NCBI GenBank assembly: GCA_020427865.1
Contig: JAGQNX010000042.1
Location: 1-14,199 of the forward strand
Source: a candidate division WWE3 bacterium
GTDB lineage: Bacteria > Patescibacteriota > WWE3 > UBA101185 > UBA10185
Length of the DNA stretch: 14,199 nucleotides
Direction: 5' to 3'
Shown here: positions 6,342 through 11,714 of the stretch, in pieces
How the letters are laid out: each line of letters begins with the position of its first letter
Position numbering within the stretch: position 1 is the first letter of the stretch
Notes under the pieces: model-generated
What the model was told of the DNA's origin: nothing
The model's database searches: none
What the model saw: the letters and a program-made list of their open reading frames with translations, nothing else
Translations under genes and position numbers: made by a program

Positions 6342-7361
6342 ATGAGATATATAGTGCTTGCATTAGTAGTAGGATTACTTATTGCTGGTTACATTTACTA
6401 TTCTAATGAAAAATCTAAAGTAGAGAGGTATCCAACCAACATAAGTGTGGAGAAGGAAAATATGGAATTCAAAAAAAATACACAAAATATCCAAGAAGAA
6501 TATAAAGAAGGTACAATACCTTGGCTAAAGCAACAAACCTATAACCCACAAAAACTACAAATAGAAAATACAATTACCTCAAATAGCGATTTTACTAGTT
6601 ACAAGGTATCGTACAAATCACAAGATAACATTTCAATATATGCACTAATGCACATACCCGCGGGGGACGTGCCACAAGGGGGTTGGCCTATACTTATTTT
6701 TAATCATGGATATATACCACCAGAACAATATTCAACAGAAAGCTCTTATAAAGATTATTCAGAAAGTTATGCACGCAAAGGCTTTATTGTAATTAAGTCC
6801 GATTATAGAGGGCACGATAAGTCTGAAGGCAAAGCTAATAATTCTTTAGGCAGAATAGACTATGCTATGGATGTGCTTAATTTAATGGAAACATTGCCTA
6901 GCATAGAAAACGCTAATTTAGACAAAATATTTATGTATGGACACTCCATGGGAGGAGAGGTAAGTTTAGTTGCAGCAGAAGTTAATAACAAAGTAAAAGG
7001 AATAAGCCTATGGGCACCTGCAGTAAAAGAGTTTCCAGAAAACCCAGCGTTCTTTTTAAGAAGACCAGAAAACGTGGCAAGACTAAGCGAGTTTGAACTA
7101 GCCTTAGAAACTGTGCCCCCCAAAGATTACCCAATGTATGGTGCTATAACAAACCTCGACAAGCTAGAAGCACCAATAATACTACATCATGGAACTTTAG
7201 ATGAATCAGTACCCTACCAATGGGCAATTGACTTAGAAAAGGAGCTAATACAAGCAGACAAAAGTGTACAGTTTTATACTTATCAAAACGATAATCATAA
7301 TTTAACTGCAAGCTTTACAACCGTTGTTGAGCGAGATGTTGAATTTTTTAATTCTCTATAG
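6342..7361 (+). CDS. Membrane-anchored alpha/beta hydrolase (S9/dienelactone hydrolase type)
   Basis: A 339-residue serine hydrolase. Residues 4-20 (IVLALVVGLLIAGYIYY) are a signal anchor with no cleavage or lipobox motif, followed by a polar stalk to about 65, so the catalytic domain should sit outside the membrane. The fold is clear: oxyanion HG in IFNHGY (119-124), SDYRGHDKSEG (153-163) typical of S9-like peptidases/esterases, nucleophile elbow GHSMGG with Ser202, acid Asp287 in HHGTLDESVP, and base His319 in NDNHNL. The substrate (peptide or ester) is not readable; the family covers dipeptidyl peptidases and acyl esterases. It is monocistronic, divergent from the pilM-like operon, and converges on pyrG with one base between the stops. 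Confidence 0.9.
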   Translation: MRYIVLALVVGLLIAGYIYYSNEKSKVERYPTNISVEKENMEFKKNTQNIQEEYKEGTIPWLKQQTYNPQKLQIENTITSNSDFTSYKVSYKSQDNISIYALMHIPAGDVPQGGWPILIFNHGYIPPEQYSTESSYKDYSESYARKGFIVIKSDYRGHDKSEGKANNSLGRIDYAMDVLNLMETLPSIENANLDKIFMYGHSMGGEVSLVAAEVNNKVKGISLWAPAVKEFPENPAFFLRRPENVARLSEFELALETVPPKDYPMYGAITNLDKLEAPIILHHGTLDESVPYQWAIDLEKELIQADKSVQFYTYQNDNHNLTASFTTVVERDVEFFNSL

Positions 7362-7362
7362 T

Positions 7363-9048
7363 TTATTTTAAGCAAGCTTCAATAAAGCCTAAAAACAATG
7401 GATGTGGCTGAATTGGTCTAGACTTATATTCGGGATGATACTGTGTACCTACAAAAAATGGATGTATAGATTTAGGCAATTCTATAGCCTCTACTAAATT
7501 CCCATCAGGAGATGTACCAGATACAACCAACCCCGCTTTTTCTAATTGTTTGCGGTAGTCATTATTAAATTCATATCTATGCCTATGTCTTTCGGATACA
7601 ACACCATCAACTATAGAATCTGCACCATATTTTTTATAAAGCTTATGTAATTGAGTACCTTCTACTAGCTTACAAGGCCACCCTCCAAGCCTAATAGTAC
7701 CTCCATATTGTTTGTTTTCCATAAATTCTTTTTGCTCCTCCATAATGTGAATCACTGGAGCACTAGTTGTGGGGTCAACTTCTATAGAATTAGCATCCGC
7801 TAATCCTAAAACATTTCGACTGTATTCTATTACAGACATTTGCATTCCAAAGCATAAACCTAAATAAGGTACTTTATTTTCTCTAGCATAATTTACTGTT
7901 TTTATTTTACCTTCTACCCCTCTACTACCCCATCCTTGAGGTACAATAATACCCGCATATTCGGCTAATTCTTTTTTTATTTTGGTACTTTCGGTTTCGT
8001 CTTCAAAACGAGCCACATCAAACCATTGAATATTGGGTTTGGCACCTAACTGCCAAGATGCATGTTTTATAGCCTCAATCACACATACATAGGCATCTTC
8101 CAATATAGAAGAATCCCCAATTTTAAAATATTTACCAACAACCGCTATATCCACAGTTTTAGTAACACTTTTGGTTTTTGTTACAAAATTAAACCATTCA
8201 GAAGAATCGGACTTATTTGCTTTTAGGCCCATTTTATCTAAAAGCCTATTTCCAAGATCCTGTTCTCTAAATATTAGAGGAATCTCATAAATAGTAGGAA
8301 CATCGGGTGCACTTATTATATGCTCGTCAGGAATACCAGCATTGTAGGACATTAAGCTACGCTTTTTAGCATCAATAGGATCTTTGCTTCTACATATTAC
8401 AAAATCAGGTTGCAAACCTAATTTATAAAGCTCATAAATTGACGATTGGGCAGGTTTACTTTTAACTTCCCCTAAAAACTCGGGCTTAATTAAGTAAACC
8501 AAATGCATAATATAGGTGTGGGGATGTGCTTGTTTAAGACGTCTTATAGCCTCAAAAAACATTACATTTTGATACTCACCCACAGTGCCACCTACTTCTA
8601 TAAACATAACATCGGCTTCATCTTTTTGCGCAGTTTCTTTAATACGTCTTATGATTTCTTTTGGAATATGTACATGACCTTCAACATCCTCACCTTCATA
8701 GGCAAGCTGACGTTCTCTTGTTATAACATCATAGTAAACTTGACCCATGGTCATATAGTTGTGACGATGCATATCTTGATTTAAAAAGCGTTCGTAGTTT
8801 CCTAAGTCTTGGTCAGTTTCTATACCATCGTCTGTTACAAATACCTCTCCATGTTCTAAGGGGTTTATAGTTCCAGCATCTAAATTTAGATACATGTCTA
8901 CTTTTAAAACAGACACTTTATAACCATACGATTTAATTATTTGGGCAATAGAAGCAGTACTTATACCTTTTCCAAGTCCAGAAATTACTCCGCCAGTTAC
9001 GAAAACATATTTAGTTGTATCTTTTGTTTGGGATTTTTCTTGGTGCAC
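7363..9048 (-). CDS. pyrG: CTP synthase (glutamine-hydrolysing)
   Basis: Converts UTP, ATP and glutamine to CTP, the last step of de novo pyrimidine synthesis. The 561 residues are close to the usual length of about 535-550. The synthetase half has the P-loop GGVISGLGKG (19-28), LNLDAGTINPLEHGEVFVTDDG (54-75 region), and EVGGTVGEYQ (151-160). The class I glutamine amidotransferase half has the nucleophile Cys399 in GLCFGMQ and the His538/Glu540 pair in QYHPEY. Two deviations from the E. coli pattern: KVDMY for KLDPY at about 49-53, and VPQGWGSRG for VPGGFGYRG at 369-377, next to the oxyanion loop. The start is GTG; an in-frame TAA three codons upstream leaves no other good choice. No Shine-Dalgarno is present; TATAAT lies 5 bases before the GTG. 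Confidence 0.97.
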   Translation of the reverse strand: MHQEKSQTKDTTKYVFVTGGVISGLGKGISTASIAQIIKSYGYKVSVLKVDMYLNLDAGTINPLEHGEVFVTDDGIETDQDLGNYERFLNQDMHRHNYMTMGQVYYDVITRERQLAYEGEDVEGHVHIPKEIIRRIKETAQKDEADVMFIEVGGTVGEYQNVMFFEAIRRLKQAHPHTYIMHLVYLIKPEFLGEVKSKPAQSSIYELYKLGLQPDFVICRSKDPIDAKKRSLMSYNAGIPDEHIISAPDVPTIYEIPLIFREQDLGNRLLDKMGLKANKSDSSEWFNFVTKTKSVTKTVDIAVVGKYFKIGDSSILEDAYVCVIEAIKHASWQLGAKPNIQWFDVARFEDETESTKIKKELAEYAGIIVPQGWGSRGVEGKIKTVNYARENKVPYLGLCFGMQMSVIEYSRNVLGLADANSIEVDPTTSAPVIHIMEEQKEFMENKQYGGTIRLGGWPCKLVEGTQLHKLYKKYGADSIVDGVVSERHRHRYEFNNDYRKQLEKAGLVVSGTSPDGNLVEAIELPKSIHPFFVGTQYHPEYKSRPIQPHPLFLGFIEACLK

Positions 9049-9053
9049 GATTA

Positions 9054-9083
9054 ATTATACAAATATAATGAATATAGGCACAA
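9054..9083 (-). promoter_or_regulatory. Promoter of pyrG
   Basis: Minus strand TTGTGC (9083-9078), an 18-base spacer and a perfect TATAAT (9059-9054), then 5 bases to the GTG at 9048. The in-frame stop that limits the gene lies in the overlapping TATAATTAA, the same nine bases as before the other GTG-start gene at 1376. Confidence 0.55.
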
Positions 9084-9088
9084 CAGGT

Positions 9089-9610
9089 TTATAGAGTAGC
9101 AATAAATGTAGAGTCATGTAGTGCATTTGCGGGAGTTAGTGTTTTAAGTAATGCATACCCATGATCTTGTGCACTACGCAACTGATCTAGTACAGAAGGC
9201 GACGTAAAATAAACATGTACGCCATAGGAAAACATTGCGGTAAGTCCAGATGAAAAATGTTCAACTTCAACAGGAACTACAGCATCTTTACTAACCCATT
9301 CGGAGTAACTACCTGTATAATCAGGATCAATATAAAAGGTATTCGAGGGCAATGTGTAAAGGGCACCTCCTATATCATTATTCTTAAATCTAACTTCGTC
9401 TGAATACAAGGCATAGTAAGTAGAACCAAACCTACCTAAGGCAGACCAAGAGTCATCACAAGACACAATAAATTTTGTGGCAGCAGCTTTTGTAGGTGCA
9501 GCAAATATTACGGCACCCTCCTTAGGGTTACGATAAGTTTTAGCAAAAGGCTTAAAGATTTGTATATTAGGATTAGAGCTACCATGATAAAGAAATTTAG
9601 GTTTATCCAT
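9089..9610 (-). CDS. Small protein with ADP-ribosyltransferase-like features, function unknown
   Basis: A 173-residue soluble protein, not firmly recognised. It begins MDKPKFLYHGSS with His9 in the YHGS motif, continues with GAVIFAAPTKAAATKF (32-47) and STYYALYSDEVRF (63-75), and has SEWVSKDAVVPVEVEHF (103-119) with Glu104. An initial YHG-S, then a FA(T/A)P-xxx-A strand-helix, then an acidic residue before a late V-P-V strand is the layout of several ADP-ribosyltransferase-fold families of the His-Tyr-Glu kind; this is pattern recognition, not a confirmed match. The protein is poor in Lys compared with its neighbours. The frame stays open to a start at 9691, but that extension would cover the divergent promoters and has coding-unlike residues, so I chose the ATG at 9610. 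It diverges from alaS. Confidence 0.7.
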   Translation of the reverse strand: MDKPKFLYHGSSNPNIQIFKPFAKTYRNPKEGAVIFAAPTKAAATKFIVSCDDSWSALGRFGSTYYALYSDEVRFKNNDIGGALYTLPSNTFYIDPDYTGSYSEWVSKDAVVPVEVEHFSSGLTAMFSYGVHVYFTSPSVLDQLRSAQDHGYALLKTLTPANALHDSTFIATL

Positions 9611-9619
9611 AATATACTC

Positions 9620-9649
9620 ACTATACTTGCAAACCATTAATAGACGCAA
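9620..9649 (-). promoter_or_regulatory. Putative promoter of the ART-like gene
   Basis: Minus strand TTGCGT (9649-9644), an 18-base spacer and TATAGT (9625-9620), then 9 bases to the ATG at 9610. The predicted leader is about 2-3 bases. It overlaps the opposite T-box promoter, so the two may interfere. Confidence 0.45.
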
Positions 9650-9655
9650 TATAAT
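9627..9655 (+). promoter_or_regulatory. Promoter of the T-box leader and alaS
   Basis: TTGCAA (9627-9632), a 17-base spacer and a perfect TATAAT (9650-9655). Transcription is predicted to start near 9662, giving a leader of about 225 bases before the alaS ATG. Confidence 0.65.
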
Positions 9656-9661
9656 ACCCTG

Positions 9662-9866
9662 CATACGGCGTAGATCAGAGCCAAATGCCATTCTGGGAGT
9701 TGTATCGAAGTTAAGCTTATTCGTTAAAAAAAGACGCTAACAAAAGTTAGCTACTAAGGCTACATAGGCAACTCTGTAGCAAAGCAAGGTGGTACCGCGG
9801 GTATATTTATAAAAGACTCGCCCTTGTATACTAGTTTATAGTTAGTATATTGGGGCGAGTTTTTTT
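9662..9866 (+). promoter_or_regulatory. T-box riboswitch controlling alaS
   Basis: An RNA leader that senses uncharged tRNA-Ala. The T-box core AAGGTGGTACCGCGG is at 9786-9800. The antiterminator can be drawn in full: CAAGG (9785-9789) pairs with CCTTG (9822-9826), GCGGGT (9797-9802) pairs with ACTCGC (9816-9821), and the 7-base bulge TGGTACC (9790-9796) between them has the UGGN that pairs with the tRNA end. N is U, which fits the A discriminator base of tRNA-Ala. Two hairpins come before it: GCTAAC/GTTAGC (9736-9751) and GCTACA/TGTAGC (9759-9780, the stem III position). The region 9662-9730 should hold stem I, but I cannot draw a canonical one; specifier candidates are GCC at 9680 or 9687 and GCT at 9715. 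Confidence 0.9.
9816..9866 (+). terminator. Intrinsic terminator of the alaS T-box
   Basis: ACTCGCCC... (9816-9833) pairs with ...GGGCGAGT (9843-9860) over 18 positions with one mismatch and two G-T pairs, with a 9-base loop (9834-9842) and a run of T to 9866. Its 5' arm (ACTCGCCCTTG) is the 3' side of the antiterminator, so the two structures exclude each other. Confidence 0.92.
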
Positions 9867-9877
9867 GTTCCCCAATC

Positions 9878-9883
9878 AAAGGA
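9878..9883 (+). promoter_or_regulatory. Shine-Dalgarno of alaS
   Basis: AAAGGA four bases before the ATG at 9888. It is notable because most other first genes in the window have no Shine-Dalgarno and a -10 box there instead. Confidence 0.7.
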
Positions 9884-9887
9884 AAAA

Positions 9888-11714
9888 ATGAAAACAACAC
9901 AACAAATATTAGAAGCCTTTTTAAATTTTTATAACGAAAAAGGACATTACCAAATTCCTAATGTACCGCTTGTTCCCGAAAATGATCCATCACTACTTTT
10001 TGTAAACAGTGGTATGTTCCCACTAGTCCCATATCTTACAGGAGAGGTTCACCCAGAAGGAACACGTCTTATGAATGTTCAACGTTGTATTAGATTTGAA
10101 GACCTAGAAGAAATTGGGGATTCAAGCCATACTTTAGGGTTTCATATGATTGGAAACTGGAGTTTAAATGACTACTTTAAAAAAGAACAACTACCTTGGG
10201 TATACGAGCTTTTTGTAGAACACATGGGACTAGATGTTAACAGAATGTACGCTACTGTTTTTGAAGGAGATAACGATGCACCAGTAGACCAAGAATCAAT
10301 AGACATACTAAAAGAGGTATTTGCAAAATATGGTATAGATGCAAAAGTCGGAGAGCGTATTTTTCCATACGGAAAAAAAGAAAACTGGTGGCAAAGAGGG
10401 GAAGCAGTTGGAGAATTAGGAGGACCTGATAGCGAAATTCATTACTACCTTGGAGAAGGAAACGGCAATGGAAAAAACCCAGTAGACAACGATGACGAAT
10501 TTTTAGAAATAGGTAACAGCGTATTTATGCAATACAAAATGAGTGAAGAAGGCTGGAAAGAAATACCACAAAAAAATGTGGACTTTGGAGGAGGCTTAGA
10601 AAGACTTGTAATGGTAAGCCAAAATAAACGAGATATTTTTGAAACAGATTCCTTTGCTCCAATAGTAAATAAAATAGAACAATTAACTGGCAAAAAATAC
10701 GATCAAGACATGCCTACTACAATAGCTATAAGAATAGTTGCAGACCATATTAGAACAGCAACTTTTATGGCTATGGACGGAGTAACCCCATCTAATAAAG
10801 AGCAAGGCTATATGTTAAGGCGATTACTAAGAAGAATGATACGCCAAGCAATAAAGCTTGGAGTTGCTGCAAACGTAAACTTAACATCAGAACTTGTTCC
10901 AACAGTTGTAACAACTCTTAACTGGTTATACCCACAATTAAACGAACAAAAACACTCGATAATGAAAACTTTTGAAGAGGAAGAAACAAAGTTTAAAAAG
11001 TTATTAGATAAGGGCGAACGCGAATCTATAAAAGAACTAGAAAAAGTTGAGGAACTTAATACAGAAACATTAGCAACAATTGCATTTAATCTTTTTCAAT
11101 CAATAGGCTATCCTGCAGAAATCTTTGCACAAGATGCTAAAGACAAATTTAGTAATCTAAACGAACAAGAATTTAACACTTGCTATCAACAGTTATTTGA
11201 TCAACATCAACAACAGTCTCGAGCAGGTGCAGAACATAAATTTAAAGGCGGTCTAGCAGATTCCAGCGAGCAAACAGTAAAATATCATACAACAACGCAT
11301 TTGCTTCATTGGGCATTACGTAAGGTTTTAGGTGAACAGGTTGAGCAAAAAGGAAGTAACATAACAGGAGAAAGACTACGTTTTGATTTTTCACACAACG
11401 ATAAACTAACAGAAGAACAATTAAGACAGGTAGAAAACCTAATTAATGAAAAAATATCAGAAGAACTACCTGTAAACATGATTACATTACCTATAGATGA
11501 AGCAGAAAAAACAGGTGCCTTACACTTTTTTGGTGAAAAATATGGGGAAACGGTTAATGTTTATTATATTGGGGAAGACTTAGATAGTGCTTTTTCTAAA
11601 GAATTTTGTGGAGGTCCACATGTGTCCAATACAAAGGAGCTCAGCAAGGTTGAAATATTTAAACAAAAATCTATAGGTGAAAATTTGATACGAGTTTATT
11701 TACACACGAGGTGA
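9888..11714 (+). CDS. alaS: Alanyl-tRNA synthetase, short form without C-Ala domain
   Basis: Class II synthetase charging tRNA-Ala. The aminoacylation core spans about 1-260: FVNSGMFPLVPYL (38-50), the motif-2 region FHMIGNWSLNDYF (85-97) and motif 3 FGGGLERLVM (233-242). The tRNA-recognition helices follow (about 270-440, DHIRTATFMAMDGVTPSN, YMLRRLLRRMIRQA). The editing domain is intact: HTTTHLLHWAL with His467 and His471, KGSNITGERLRFDFSH (488-503), GEKYGETV (549-556) and FCGGPHVSNT with Cys574 and His578, the four zinc ligands. The protein ends at 608 residues, soon after the editing domain; E. coli AlaRS has 876. The C-Ala oligomerisation and tRNA-elbow domain is therefore absent. It is under T-box control with a good Shine-Dalgarno, and its last 15 bases overlap the end of the convergent gene. 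Confidence 0.96.
   Translation: MKTTQQILEAFLNFYNEKGHYQIPNVPLVPENDPSLLFVNSGMFPLVPYLTGEVHPEGTRLMNVQRCIRFEDLEEIGDSSHTLGFHMIGNWSLNDYFKKEQLPWVYELFVEHMGLDVNRMYATVFEGDNDAPVDQESIDILKEVFAKYGIDAKVGERIFPYGKKENWWQRGEAVGELGGPDSEIHYYLGEGNGNGKNPVDNDDEFLEIGNSVFMQYKMSEEGWKEIPQKNVDFGGGLERLVMVSQNKRDIFETDSFAPIVNKIEQLTGKKYDQDMPTTIAIRIVADHIRTATFMAMDGVTPSNKEQGYMLRRLLRRMIRQAIKLGVAANVNLTSELVPTVVTTLNWLYPQLNEQKHSIMKTFEEEETKFKKLLDKGERESIKELEKVEELNTETLATIAFNLFQSIGYPAEIFAQDAKDKFSNLNEQEFNTCYQQLFDQHQQQSRAGAEHKFKGGLADSSEQTVKYHTTTHLLHWALRKVLGEQVEQKGSNITGERLRFDFSHNDKLTEEQLRQVENLINEKISEELPVNMITLPIDEAEKTGALHFFGEKYGETVNVYYIGEDLDSAFSKEFCGGPHVSNTKELSKVEIFKQKSIGENLIRVYLHTR

Noticed and set aside
8503..8784. A 93-codon plus-strand open frame inside pyrG
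   Set aside because: It is antisense to a highly conserved part of CTP synthase, and has no recognisable motif or start signal.
9611..9691. An upstream in-frame extension of the ART-like protein to a start at 9691
   Set aside because: It would add 27 residues across both divergent promoters and into the T-box leader. The extension does not look like the rest of the protein, and the YHGS motif sits naturally just after the ATG at 9610.
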